A stretch of 64,000 nt of DNA, taken from contig WIXG01000181.1 of the NCBI GenBank assembly GCA_009869945.1, positions 62,001 through 126,000 on the forward strand. Direction: 5' to 3'. This stretch comes from Mesaphorura yosii. Lineage: Eukaryota > Arthropoda > Collembola > Poduromorpha > Tullbergiidae. This document shows, piece by piece, positions 1 to 14,400 of the stretch; position 1 is the stretch's first letter, and each line of letters opens with the position of its first letter. Made by a program: the position numbers and the translations under genes. Under the pieces are notes generated by a model that searched no databases, had not been told where the DNA came from, and saw only the letters and a program-made list of their open reading frames with translations.

Positions 1-3000
1 TCACTTGGATTTATTGGAGAGTTTCTCCTCTCTTGACCTTTTCAGGACTTCAGAGCGAGAGAGAGATAGCGACAGAGACATAATAGGCTCGGCGTACTAA
101 ATTGTCCGAAAACTCATTCTAATCCTTCCGACTAGCCACATTGGCACAAGCCCATACATGCCGTAGACTGTAGACTAGAAAGAGAGAGATCGTCAATAGC
201 ACACGTACCTGAATGCGATGTCTTGAGTCTGTGATTTGTACCATGTCGTGGCAATGATCAAGTGTTGTCACAAGGGTTTGAACCATCATCAATTTGTACG
301 CAGTGTCGACGAGAGATTTCTCCAAGTGACTTAACGCATTGGCCCAGAAATAAGTTGAAACGACTCCGTGATCAATTTCTACCTGAAGGGAAGGATAAAG
401 TAGAAAAAAGTGTAATAAAAGAGAAAGTAATTTTCTTTGACTCCTGTGTCACAGCTCGAGTTGTGCTTCGTAAGCCTTTTTGTTCTTTGTGTCATCGCTT
501 CATCGTGCTAATGGATTTTAAAGCAAGGAATTGCCAATTTCAAGCTCGCCCATGCGTATTGCGTATTGAAACTGGCCAGCCATCCTGACTCAAATAAAAC
601 GTTAATAATTTTTGTGAACGTGAGCACAGCTCAGCAAGCTTGTTAACGTGGACCACCTTCAGAGCTAGGCCTTTGTCCTCTTGAATTCACCTTTGTAATC
701 GAATCAAGAATTAACCAGGCTCATTACACAATATTGTTGGAGTAGAAGGTAAAGAATAAACAAAACCTTACATGCAAAAAGGGGAGACGTAGAATGGAGG
801 CAGCAGAAACCGACTCCACTCGTATTATATTACTAAACAAATACTCTCTATTAGCCTTGGAAAGTAATTACACATTACATCCTGTGTGTATGCAGCCTAC
901 AACTTGTCTTTCTCCATGTAAAGGTTGCCTGAAAGAGAAAGCAAGCCTGCATTTCCAATTTTCCCCAAATGGAATCAAGAATCATGAACTGCTGGCGTGC
1001 TGTGCTGTGGCTTGTAATAAATTATGTACTCGTACTTGATCTTCATTGCGCTGCTGCCGTGCAGTCGCGCATCGAGCGTGCTTGCTGCTGCTGTTGTTCA
1101 GAGTTTGTGAAATTTAATCTTTAATTAGATTTATAACATGACAGTCGTGGATGTAAAATACGTGAATGTGAAGAAGCCTGGTCTGTTTTACATTAATTCT
1201 ATACTTGAAATCGGGCTTGTGTTCAGGTTCACAACAAAAGGTGAATTTGTGAATTCCTATAATGAAGCTCGCTCATTGACGCAGCACAAACCATTCGGCA
1301 TACGCCGCACGTAACACAAGGTAAACATTGATTGCGCGCATGGCCTGCATGGCACGTTTTGTTCAAACTAATCGAATTCAAGTCAACCATAACTCACCTT
1401 GTCAATTCCGGATTCCAGTAGTGAATTAACTGCACTGTCGCTCTTCTCGAAGAAGCTGTTCATTACACAAAGCAAACACGACTAATAAATTACGATTTAA
1501 ATTTCTCTGGGCAAATATTGAATTGGAGGGATTGGGATCGAAATCGAAACTCATTTAGGAGGATCAAAATATGAGTCTGGCGTCAGTACGTACCTTTTCT
1601 TCACGAAGGCGACCACCACCAACACGTAATTCTGAGCTTTCAGAGACCTAGGAAAGAGATCACAATAAAAGATTAGTGTTAATTAGGTGCGTTTATCACA
1701 AGTTATCCAGAATTCACGCTAATCCAACAAGTATTCAAGCTTGTATCTGGCCCGAAATCGTTTGTACAGGCTTGCGTCCTCATGTAAGGCTTGAGTTTCG
1801 ATATCAAGAGGAGCAAGCAATGCGAAGAAGTAGATTCGCTTGCCATGCATGAATCAGCTCACAGAATGACGGCTCTCGAGCGTGTTTTTATTCTGGGAGC
1901 CAGAAATTCGCTATTCTCTTTGAGTAAGCAAAAATTTCTTATTATTTTGATGTCACAAATTCACTCGACTGGAAGTAAAATTTTAATATTCAGCTTCAGC
2001 TATTCAGTGCCAGTCTTCTAAAGCCTCTTCTATGAGAGCCGAGCGCAGTGATGACATATTGCATGCGTCATCTTTGACAGCGGAATGAGGGACTTTAATA
2101 ACATGAAAGACTTAAAGGCCATTGAAAGCTTGATCAAGCAGAATTATGCTCAATTAACGTCGCATCTTTTGATGTGTTGATAAAATTTATTTGTGGTCGC
2201 GGACATTTTGTATGAGGTAGGCGAGGCCCATTGAATGGCAGACGTTTTATCTGCCCGTCCATTCGACCGTGATCTTTGTAAGCAAAACTCCTACGTACGT
2301 GCGTGGTTTGATTCAACTTTCGACATTGAGGTATAGAAAGGTATTGAAGATGCTTCACAATATTTTGAGCTTGTGGTGCCCATTCAACGCAATACATGGA
2401 ATCAGGCCATATTGTTCAGTGCTGTTCTCTCCGAGATATGCAATACGCAATTCCAGCACTATTACTCGGACGGAAGCACTCTTCCGTCAATACTCATAAC
2501 TCGGAGTTGGAACGTGGAAACGTCGACAGCATGAAGAGCATTCTCACTGGTCACAGACCAAAAACAAAAACCCACATATCTCACTGTTCTCCGAAAAATT
2601 ATGTTGTGATATGTTTTCCCGAACCCGACTTAACGATGCTCGTTGAGTGATCAAGTGGGCATTTTTGACCTTCCGATCTGGCTCTTCGCTCGACGTGGGC
2701 GTTAAAATCAATTTTAATTTTGAGTGCAATTAGGACAATTTTGTCGTACAAAGTGGGAATTTCCCGAGAAAAATAGCATGACAAAATCTTGAAATTATTT
2801 CTGAAGGGTTGTCCCATCGTCCTGTACGGGCGACTGTTCCTCATGTTCTGGCATGAAAAAGACGCCACATTTCAAACACAAGAACAAGGTAGTGAAATCT
2901 TTCAAATAAAGAATTGATAAATCGAAAATCTTATAAAAAGTAGAACAGTAGGCAAGTAGTTTGGATGAGAAGGAGGTAAACAAGAGAGTTTCTATTTTTC

Positions 3001-6000
3001 TCTCAGTCAGAAAGAATTGACAAAGTGGTCGATAGAAATTGGAAGCCCTGAAAATAGTACCAACTGTCCTGTCCCAAGCAAGCTCCGCGAGCATAATTTA
3101 CATTCGTCATTACAATAGGACAATAGGAACTTGTGCATCTGAAGACGGTACAAAATCTCTGAAGATGTTGTATTAACAAAATTCATTTCTTCCTTAATTC
3201 CCTATTCTCTTTCTTTGTAACGGCAAATCCTATTAAGATGTAATAAAATTATGAAATCGATGAGAATGCTATTAAGACGAAGGGTATTAAAATACACGTG
3301 TTTGAAAGTAATAATCCATACAGAGGAAAAGTGAAACGACAACCAATCAGAGGAAGCGCATTCGCAGAATCTCGCCGAAATGACGAAATGAAAAAACTAA
3401 ATCTCTTGTCTTCTTCAAATCAGAGTTTCCAGAGCTCCCTCGAAAAAACGTTCTTGTGAGAGAAATCTTCGAAGGACAATTGCTCTTTTGAAAAAGCGGA
3501 CTTTGGAATCGGCGGACTAATCCGGTATTAAGACAAGAATCAGACAGGACATCATAAAGACAGAACATAATGCAATCGTAATCGACCAACTAATCATGTG
3601 CGACGGCTTACTTGATAATCTCCAGCGTGTTCCACGGAAGACTCTTCGGTTGTCTGTAGTCCAGCAGAAGTAGATCAATTGTCGGAGGCGCACATGACGG
3701 AGACGTGGTCGACGAATTAGATGGCAACGTATTGTTGAGATTCAGCCATTCGCTAATGTTGGTCGCGGATGTAATTTTGAATAGGTTTAATTTCCATTTC
3801 AATTTGTCAGATCCATTTTGAATACAGTTCAGAAGCGAGTCCTCACGTGGAAAAGCTGCGATGACCTGCAAAGAGGAAATGGAACGAGATTATTATCGAG
3901 GAAGTTGGACCAACTAATTTCTTTTTCTTTTCAGTTTTAAAGATTTAGATTATTCTTTGTAAATCCAATTTAAAGTGGAATGAAAATATTCCCTTAAGGT
4001 TCAATCTAGAATTGGAGTCAGAGGTTTCCACGAGCGAATAATTCCCACGCAAAGCGTTTGTTTCAGGCCTTGCTATGCACAAATCACGAAGACGGAGATT
4101 TGAATCCAATTTTATTTCCTTCATGAATTGGAAATTACAGATCCGACTCTCATCATTCAAGATATTGCGGCACTTAATTCAAAATTCATAATCCGACCTA
4201 CTTTTCCTTCACCCATCGGGATGACATTACATTGGGATGCTGTTTGATCTGAAGTATTTGCTGCGCAGTCTACGGTATAAATATGTATTAGCAATAGCAG
4301 AGACAGTACACAAGGAACTGCCAGCACGTGCGTAAATGTAAACAGACGGCCGTCATTCAACGGAATCTGGAGTCTGGAGCTTCTTCTCGCAATGCAATAC
4401 ATCTTATGTGTATTCTGCTACCATGTAAAGCTTAAGAGGAAATGGTACTTTTGGGATTTTGTAAATTTAAAAATACGACTCTGAAACTTGTGACTGTATA
4501 AACACTTATGATGAGAATTTCAAATGAATCTATCACAATCAGGGTTGGAAAAAATCAAAAAAGCAGATTTATTGATATATATTATGATTTTTTTTATTTT
4601 CTCGAGATTTAGTAAGATTAAACTTTTTATCAGCGGATAAAATGAAAATTTTTTATGATTCAAAATGATTGATAATTAAGGAGTTAGTACAGTTTGATAC
4701 AAATGAATTTCCAAAAAAACTAAAGAAATTTGGCTTAGACAAAATTTGGTGCAACTGTCATTCGTCTATGTGGCATTCGTCACATAAAAAAATATAAAAA
4801 GAGCAAGAACTGCATGTTAGCATATTTAAGCTAATTATGCAAAAAGTGAAAAAATCTTGATTTTTTAAATTTTTTCCAGATTTACATGAAATATACTGGA
4901 ATGCGTCTTAATAACATTTTCCGGCACAAATATCGTAAAAATCATAAATTTTAAAATAATCGTGATATACTCGTATATCTTCGATTTATACTACCCAACC
5001 CTGTCACAATTCACAAGTGGGAAAGATTTACACATCAGTCATATAGTGCAAGAAAGAGGAAAGAGACTGCTAAATGAAAACCTGTGCCGGACTGCATCTT
5101 GTTCATTTCCAGTGAAAGTTTGGATTTGGAGTGAGAATTTATGCTGTCTTTATCCTGTCAGAGACCACCGTGGTGTCTTGCCGTGTAGTGCAAAACACGT
5201 CGAAAGATCTGTTCGCAAAACAAAACTTGCAGCGCGATGTGTTCCATTCGCGTATTGCATATTTATGCAAATTTTGTCATTTCGCCGCGTGATATCAGTT
5301 CACGTTCACATCCGAATTGGGATTCTGGGCCCGGCGCTGCGAGAAGACGTAGTCACAGACCAAGCGCCTGAGAATGTTGAATATCAAGTGCAAAATCAAG
5401 AATCAGCATAGCCACTGCTGTTGCGTGTTTACTCGGCTCATCCACCTCTGCTAACGTTTACCTTCAGTGCATACAATTAGACACGCATATATGTGGTCCT
5501 TTCTCTTTTCTCCTACACTGCACAGCACTGCACAGTCTCCCGGTCCCGATGAAAAGTCTGCATGTGCGTGTTTCGCATACATTCAATTACTGAACTGGCG
5601 AAGAAGAACTCTGAATGGAAATGCTGAATATTTTAAATAAGCCGAGCGAGAATAAATAAAACTTGTCAATTCAGGCAAGAGAGCCTTTTACTTTCTACTT
5701 TTGCTTCTGCTACTCTGCACACGCTGGAGCTGTGCCTTTGTTAAATGTCACACATGCCAAGCCGTGCGAACTTTGAAGTTCGAAACATATCTCGTGCCCG
5801 TCTCCGTGCTTTTTCATTCCGTGACAACATGGTACTGCACTGTACGGGAGAAAGCGCGTGTGACACACGACAAAAGAAAGTGGCATAAGTAATACTGTAT
5901 GGCACACAGATTGAACACGACTGCGCCTTCGTCCTGCGTCTCGTGCCTCCACTCACGGACTTCACATCTGCTGAAAACACGTGGCAAAATATTTGGCTGA

Positions 6001-8426
6001 ATTATTCTTAATATTCGCAAGTGCAAAGAACAAAAGTATTACATGAAGTGAGGCGTAAACTTCGAAGTAGTGATACACTTAAATCTTAAAACTTTAAACA
6101 TTTGTCAGCGGCAGCGCACGGCAAGCGAGCCCGCCTTTACTTAATTTAATCCCAGAATTCCGTTTTTATTAATTTGCCACTGCTCGCTAAATTATTTGCA
6201 GAAAGTTTCAGTTAAATTAAAGTGAAGTAATTAAATCGATAATTACAACAAGAAATCGCTCACTCGGAACGTTCCTGCTTGTATTGACGCGTATGTCAGG
6301 CTTTTATAGTGAACTTACATTAAGTTGTTGTGGTCTCCTGAAGGTCATGTTTCTCCAGTTGACTGAGCTGCCGCTGCCTTCATTCATTATCGTCATCAAT
6401 CTATTAGAGGAATTTCCCTGAAGAAATAAAAAATAATAAGCACACAGCATCAGCATCAAATGAAAGTTCTCGGTGCGAGTCAGCACGCGTACGGTGAAAT
6501 TTAATTTAAATAAAAGCTCCCCGGTACGGTTCCCCAGATCGCGCATCGTGCAGGGTGAAAAGAAGATTGAAAGTGACTTGGTCGAGGAATGCGGCTTTGA
6601 TGTGAGTACTCGCGTCCACGCTTAATGCTATTTCTAGATATTTAATAATTATTTAAAAGTACGAATGGCCAAAACACAAAACACTAAGCATGTATGCTTA
6701 CGTCATCTCTTCTACGCGTTAATTCCTGCGACTCGCGAAATATTCTGACTGTTTTCCTGCTTGAGATACGCATAGCATTGTTATCCGGATGATTTCATTC
6801 CAATTCGACTCTCGACGCTTGCTTGCAATTCAGCACGTATTTATTCAGCGTTTATTCAAGGGAACGTTCATCGCTTGCGCTAGCGAGATTACATGCACGT
6901 GAAATGTAAATAACAAAAGAATGCCACACGCCGCACGTACTCACTCATGCGACCCTAGTCTCTGGTCCTGAGTTTCCGTCATGACATGACATCTCCCTGC
7001 GCTGCTATAAATGTAAATCACATCGCTTTGCCTTTGCATAGGTCGCAGGTACACAGACCAAGTCGCGAATCTGCGATGTGTCTCTGTCGCGAGTCACGGC
7101 TCAGTTTATGTTTTCTTTTCTTGGCAAATGAATTCGCAACGAAGAGAGATGAGACGACTAAATTTCGTCGTGTGCGATAATAAACCGCCTTGGCATGCAA
7201 GTTTGCAAATAATTGGATGCTTGCAGCCTGAGGAAGACGTATGCGACTGTAATTTATGTATGAAATAATAAAACTTGACTTTTTACATGGATAAGAAAGC
7301 TCCGACTGCCTTTTGCTAGGAAATGCCTGACATTTAGAACACGCGTATGCACAATTAATAGTGTAGCAGAGCAGCTGCCCTTCCTCTTGCCAGGCTGTCG
7401 GTCCGAATGGCAAAATCACTCCTTTCTGAAATCAAATGTAATGAAACGAAGAATGAAAACAGAAAACGTGCATATTGCACGATGCGGTATAACCATTCGC
7501 ACTCGCATTCGCATATGTTATTAGGACGTCAACCGCATGCAGATTCTGAATTAAATGAGGCATGAGACCAAGACCGAGGCCAAGACCCGTCTAATTTCAT
7601 TGCAGCACATTTAAATGTGAAATTCGCTTCCTAGTCGTGATGCTTTGGTTTAATCCAGTTTGGAGCGCGTATTGCGTATCTTTGAGGAAATCCGTAGCGC
7701 GTATCGGGTTATAGTTTGTAATTTCATACTTCGTAGAGGAATATAAACATGCCCTGTTTTATGCTCCCTGTACACTATTCACATGTTAATGAACAAGCTA
7801 AACGCACTAGCAGACAAGCATGAATTATTTACAAGACTGTGGTATTGGACAATCACTTGCTCAAAGTGACCCTGGCGGTGCACTAAAAGCTTTCCCTTTT
7901 GCGGCTTTTTATTACGCTTTCCGCATACGACGCAATCATTGAGTTATCGTATTCATGTTTCACAGTTCATTAAGCCATCCAATTATGTGAGCACAAAATG
8001 CTTTGAGTACTGGACATTCGAATTCACATAACGTAGTAGAAATCAGAAGATTATTGGGCTTGTCTGTCGGGCGTACGCGCGACGAGGCTTATCTCATGTA
8101 GAATTCTCTGTAAAAGCAAAGCAGTCAACGTACCTGGACAAAGTCTAACTTGTGATTAGATTTGGTGAATCCTTGTTCCTTATCTCTGTCTTGCTTGTCT
8201 GTTGTGCCGCCGGTATCTACACCTGTGAAAGTGAAAGGAAGGTGTTGATCACTTTTGTAAACAGTAAGTGATAAGTGACAATGACTAGACACAAGACGAC
8301 GAGACATGAGAACCAGAGCGCAAACTTGAACTTGGACTTGCAGTCGCACAGCTTACTGCTTCTTTTGCAGTATTGCGTCTCGGCGCGGTGAAGTAATTTA
8401 AGCGACCGCAATCACTTACCAGACAT
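1..8426 (-). CDS. Pde8: cAMP phosphodiesterase 8 (PDE8), N-terminal part; 3' end off the window
   Basis: High-affinity cAMP phosphodiesterase family; only the regulatory half is here. Exons read in phase: 8420-8426 (ATG plus 4 nt), 8134-8222, 6319-6417, 3612-3865, 1594-1647, 1398-1455, 209-382 (donor follows at 208). Together they encode about 245 residues. The segment LNVIAAFPREDS and the later IDLLLLDYRQPKSL match the receiver-like (REC) domain of PDE8, and TTLDHCHDMVQIT is almost the human PDE8 start of the PAS domain. The PAS remainder and the HD-type catalytic domain must lie beyond position 1. Introns here are long (up to about 2.4 kb), unlike the neighbouring genes. Exon chaining is inferred from GT/AG sites and phase; the first 7-nt coding exon is the least certain. 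An ORF at 4157-4402 that looks like a signal peptide does not fit the phase and is left out. Confidence 0.8.
4540..5003. mobile_element. hAT-like MITE in a PDE8 intron
   Basis: A 464-bp AT-rich block begins CAGGGTTGG (4540-4548) and ends with its exact reverse complement CCAACCCTG (4995-5003). It is flanked on both sides by the direct repeat TCACAAT (4533-4539 and 5004-5010). Short CAGGG-type termini with a 7-8 bp duplication are typical of non-autonomous hAT elements; hAT normally makes 8 bp, so one base may have decayed. There is no transposase ORF. It sits in the intron between PDE8 exons 3 and 4. Confidence 0.7.
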
Positions 8427-11400
8427 TTGGCAAGGTTGATTTTTATTTTCGTCTTCGATTTGGGAGGCGAATGACAATTAACAACCAACTGCGAAGTGAT
8501 GCCACTACTAAAATACGAGCTACGAGCACAGCCTGATCGGTTTCAGCGTCTCGTAAAACTGAGCTCCATTAATCAACGACACAGCCTCCAAATAACAACT
8601 CGTACCTCGGCCTCGGTTCGCACTCTCACACTAAAATACATTTTAAACCCTAATTCGCCTAATTGTACGTAATTTGAAATGCCTTTCTGATGCAAATTTC
8701 TGAGTGCTCCATTTACTGCTAGTCTGTATAGTCTGTAATGAATAATAGTACGCACGTTTCATTGTAACTGCTACAACCAACCAGCCAACTGAAAGCCAAG
8801 TCACTGCTCAATGACTCGCACTGGCCATATCGAAAGCTAAAACTTTACATCATGTTTTAAATTTGCACGAACGGTATGATGTGAATAAATTATCGTTTAG
8901 GACTTTAACACTTGAACGCGATAAAAATCAACAAGCAGCATCAATCAATTTATTGCGCATCAGATTCCCGTGCATAAATATGCGCGTATTAAGTTGATGA
9001 TGCAAGGGGCTCGGGTTTTGTACTTGAAACTATAATTTATTACTCACCTGCCTTTAGTTCATTAACTCAGAGTACATACGCAAAAGTGCGATTTATGATT
9101 GCCCGTGATTTACATAAGATATAAACAGTTAATTGACGTATTTGTGTTCCTCGAATGCTTATAGCCTATTGTTGTACTTTCATGCAACGGGTTTGGTTAA
9201 TAATGGGAAATCCAATGGTCAAATTACTCCGAGAGACGTCAAGGACCAAGAATTGAAGATTAAATCAATGACGTCCTTGCCCGCATTTGCCTGGAAATGA
9301 GTGAAACAACGGCATATTCATCGACACACTCAACTATTGGCAGGCCAGTCTTTACGATTCCTATTCTGCAATTTGTGATGCTGGATTCAATTATACAGGC
9401 AATGCATTTGGGAATTGGAACGGTAATGACGTCATTGCTTAGAACTTAGAACAAAACTGTAATGGTAACAATGCTGCGAAACGCAAGCTAAATATAATGC
9501 GGATGCTATTTAAATATTTAAAATTATTTGCGCAGTCGTCAATGTCATTTGTGTTCGCCAGTTTTCGGCGCAATGCAGACGCAGAGAATATAGAATCATG
9601 CCACGAACAATAGCAATAAGAAGGAATTAGTGAGCCAGAACTTGATACTTGACGCGACGCAGACAAACAACAAGGTAAATAATAAAAATGATGGAAGTCG
9701 GCATAAGTAAGAAAAATCGTTTCAGGAACTTTTCAAGAAGCCGACTTGGGAAATTATGAAATAAAACTTTATGCTTGTTTATATTTTACGTTACGTCAGG
9801 AGTGGCACCGGAGAAAAAGAAAGGTCACAATCTCACAATGCACCACAATAATACGAATAAACTGTTTACTTTTGCGACTTTGTTTCCATTTGCGAATTGA
9901 GGGCACTCGCCATCGCCAACCTTTTGTGAAGAGTCGAGACTTCAGACAAGACGAGATTCGAGACGAGATTCGGCCTTTGTGAATTGTGAATTGTCACGCA
10001 GCGTCGCGCGACTTGCTGTCACGGCTAATAAGTACAGACAACGTACAAATTTCCTTCTATTGTCATCTTCATCTCACAAAATGCATTGTGGCTGGCTATT
10101 GTGGCCTTGCCTGCCTTTGTGGCCCATAGCTTCACTCCGAACTTTGCTTACTTTATCATTCACCTTCGATCACCAAGAAATCTTGTGCAGTGCAAACACA
10201 AAAAGAAAAGCAAAAACATTCAAGTCACAGCCACTTTTGAGCATCTCAGCCAACTCGTAACGTCACAACACTCGAGTCCAAGATTTTTAAAAGTGTTTGC
10301 AAAAATCATCGAAAGCGAAAGCAACAAAGTGAAGTACGAAAATTAAATTTGGAGGAAGTGGGCGAGTTTCTTGCTGAAAAATCACCAAAGTACGCAATTA
10401 ATGTCAAATTCTCATATCGCTTTCATAATTTCAGGATGCTCCAACTCCACAAACGCCAAAATAAATGCGAAACGCGAACCATGCCCCAGTTTCCGAAAGG
10501 AGGTAAAGCGTAAATTGTCTTCTCATGTGACATTTATTGGCCTGTTGCGAAATAACTTGCTTCATTTTCTGCTACGTGAAGGAATGAATCAAATATTGTA
10601 AACAAAATAAAATCGTATCAATGCCAAAAACGCAGGCAATTTGCTGCCGTTGAATTGTATCCAATCGTTGGCGTAATGAGATGAGATGTAAAGTTGTACA
10701 GAATCTTTGCGTGAAGTGTGAAGTAACAAGTTGAAGAAGTGCAGACGACTGACGACGGCAATAACTTCGATTTACATGCGTTGTCTATTGTCTATTGTGC
10801 ACTAACACTTCGTTGGTTGCGTCGGCTGCTACTGCTAATGAATTCCTCGCTTGTACTCCCGAGATTCTACTACTAAACCCGATACTCGACATATTCATAA
10901 TTTATGATAATCCTAGTCCTAATGAGGCGCCGGAGGTTACCGCCCTTCTGCTGCATTTTGCTATGGGCGCTGCGCTACACTTCGGTTGCAGAATAGTCCA
11001 AATGAAAGTGCGAGCGACAAAGTAAAGTAGAATGGTGTCTACGAATTAATAAACTAGCACCCCAAGTGTGGCTCTTTGTAATGTCTTTGTATAGCCTCCG
11101 GCTCAACTTGACCAGTCGATTACTTTCTGGGAAGGTGTTGTGTTGCAAGTTGGAGTTCAAACGACGAATGAAGATGGCGAATCTTAAGCGGTACACGGGT
11201 TAAATTAATTAACTTGCAAAAATCGCAAATTGCACAGGCATCAAAGTTCAGAAACAAACATCGAACTATCTTTTAGACTCTCAACATTAGTTAAGTTCTC
11301 TCAAAGCTCTTGAATCAAATGACGCTTTTGTTCACACTCATCAGACTCAAACGCTCTTGAAAACCTTGAATCAGATTTACTTCAACTTTTTGATTTAATT

Positions 11401-14400
11401 TTGTGTTAATTATTGTGAAGTACGCATTCATGCTTTGCATTTTTCGTGCAAAACATTCAACTCAAAACAATGAAAGTCGGTTTTCATTAACAAATTTTAA
11501 ATAGCCTAGACTGTTGTCGAGTTGTTGCGCACCAATTCCTGGATTTTTCTTTAAGGAGACTAAAAACAACGCTTAATTAGCATCCAGCATCGCTGCCTAT
11601 AGATCTGCAAGTTCTACAAGTGCCACTTGTAGCTCGTGTCAAATGTGCTCTTATCTCAATGGTTTAATTGGGCTTACCTTCAGCCTTGTTTCCAGCACCG
11701 GCAGGAGAGCTTGGCGAGCAACCCATTCTTGGCTACTGTGACTACGCCTACGATTTCCGGATTTGCCCTCAAATGTCAAATCTCAGTATGTTGCGAACTT
11801 TCACTGGGGACACTTCTCAACAATCAATTTACGAATATTTTTGTCGTTGAACCGGACTCGGACTGGTTGGATATGTGGACATTGTGGAAGACTTCTGCAG
11901 AGTACACTGCCCTGTTTAAACGGACCGCATGAGATGTTCATGGTTCACATTGCATTGCAGCCCAAAATACAACAGGGTTTCACTCGCATTAATCATAGTA
12001 AATGGTTTTGCGAGGACAAGCACGTTGGCGCAAATATGCCAAATTAATTGAATCCATCTGTGTCTGTGAAAAGCGGTTGGGGCGGCGGCGTCTGTCAACT
12101 TTTATCGTGAGTACTGTCATGTGTTCCTCTTTCTGCACTGCTCTTTGTCACTCACTCCCTGTCAAATTGTTAGCTATAAAAATATGCGTCAGCAACGCCT
12201 GTGTACAAAATGCAAACACACATTAACACTGACGCTGGATCCTGTAAATATGCACAATTCCAACGTCTGATTGTTAGTGTCAGCGTGTTTCCTTTCGGTT
12301 TTCCTCTTAGAATTTCAATACTTCGCAGTTTGGCGTGTGTTGCCTGTTGCACGAGTAAACGACTTGATTCGCACTGAACTCACGACTCACGGCAATTATT
12401 TCTTCTTCGTGATCCGTGACTTTATGACCTCCCAGTAGCAGTCTTATCACAGTAATCACAGCACAGCACAGATTAGAATTTACAGTGTCCAACTACGTCT
12501 TAATCTTATCGCCAACATGTGTAATTTGCATAATAAAACTAAATCGTTACCGTTACCACTGCTGTTATGAAACTGATTTATGAATGGTTCGTATTCATAA
12601 AGTCTCGTATCATAATCAATCGAATGTTATATAATGTCAGGTTAAAAGCCAAGGTTCTTAGCTGGGAACTGCGGCGAGGCAGCTGAAGTGAGTTACAGTT
12701 GTTTTGCTCAATTGCTCCAGCTCCAGCCGCGTTCTGGTTCACTGCTTGCGACTGATTGAAACTAAAGCACGACAACGAGACTGCTGGACCGAGCGTGGGA
12801 CCGTAGCTTAGTATTTATCAGCTGTAGCTGTAACGTTTAGTACGTTTACCACCACCAGCGTAACTGACCGAACGTGCGTAACAGGAAAGAACTGGACAGA
12901 TTAGATTAGCACCACGTTTAATTCTTTCTGCTTTTGTACTTCAGTTAACGCTCCCGATACACTTCACAGTTTAGCTTTAGCAGGGTCTGTGGCACGAATT
13001 GTATTAAGCTCTGTCTCGTCGGACGTCTGAGACTTGCGCTTGAATTAAAAATCAGTTCAAACTTGATTGGACGCGGACGCTTTTAGCTTTTATCGTACTG
13101 TTGGATCAGCGAATTTCGCTTGCTTTGCTTGCAGATCGCGAGTCAAATAGACTCTGGCGAAGAGTTTACTTGCAGACTCCAATTTTATACTGAATAACAG
13201 GTTGACAGGTTGCTGGTCGCTGGCGTTGCTGTGTCTGGCTTCTTGTTCTCGCGTAGGGATAGAACCCAATTCTGCTATTCTATTCTGCTCCAAACTGGGA
13301 AACAAGCGAGCGTGAGATTGAAAATGAGTTGCAAAAGAGATATTCCAGACCAAAGCCACAGTTTGCGGCAATGAGTGCAAGAGCGAATGCTAACACTGAG
13401 ACGGAGACGGACGGGCTTGGGCACCGAGATAACATCTCTTCTCAGATCATTCGGGCAGCCGCATCATCAGGATGCGGCGTTTGGAGATGAACCTGATGTG
13501 ATGTGATGATGAACAAGTTACAATCTAGCAGAGATGATTCGCGAATCGAGGCATTGCGTTGAATGCTGCCATTCAGCGTCTGCCGCCTCTGCTCTTCGTC
13601 TCTCTCTTTCATTTTTTATCATTTTCTTCAGTATTCTGCGTTTGTACGTTTTCATATTCTTGGAATTATTGCCGTTGCAGAATTTAACAGAAAAGCATTT
13701 CACTGTGGGAAGAAACGCGAGACGCAGCGCAGTGCAGCCTCGACCGACCTGGGCCTGAACTATTGCCTTGTTTTGTGGTCCACGGTTTCGCCTTGAGCAC
13801 GGGTAGAGTTCGAGTCGGAGTCCATTCGTTAGGGTTATGATGATGTTCGCATCCTATCATCTTTTCATGATCATCTGTCGCAACACTGGCAACACGGCCT
13901 CTCAACAACTCGTAATCATCATTAGATCTAGCAGACCATAGCAGCACTGAAGAGCGAAGGCGGGCCTGATCTCTTGCTACTTGGCGTTCGCGTTGACGTG
14001 CTCCTCGTTAGCGAAAAAGCAATAACACACTTAACAAGAACGTATTGCGGACCTGCACTAGCGTGCAATATCTTCTGCTTGTTCACTTCATTATTAACAG
14101 AGACAAAGCCATGGCTATGACCTCCTCCACTTCCATGCCATGCAAGTGGTAAAGTGTCCATTGAGAATTGGGAGTAAAAAGCAGGAGGGCTTTCTTGCTT
14201 CATGTTTGTTCCAATTTAATAGAACAAATTATAATGAATTAAAGGGAAATCCGAGCATCTTAACATACACTTCATCGCTTTTGTGCTCGGTAATCAGTTT
14301 TGGAGGAAGTGTTAAAGGTGAACCTTGTTAGCCCATTATTCGCTAACTAGGCCAGTCGGATCCTGAGCCTTGAGTACACGGAAAACATGGAAAAAAGGAT

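Noticed and set aside
4157-4402. Minus-strand ORF with a signal-peptide-like start, possible first exon of PDE8
   Set aside because: Its donor is fair, but the exon chain 8420-8426, 8134-8222, 6319-6417, 3612-3865 is in phase without it and matches PDE8 across the junction; this exon would break the frame unless entered in phase 1.
11636-11932. Overlapping plus-strand ORFs of 98 and 60 aa that look non-random
   Set aside because: No family resemblance, no chain of exons, and both frames compete over the same bases.
13201-13330. Possible tRNA: a B-box-like GGGTTCTATCCC on the minus strand
   Set aside because: No matching A box or cloverleaf could be found around it.
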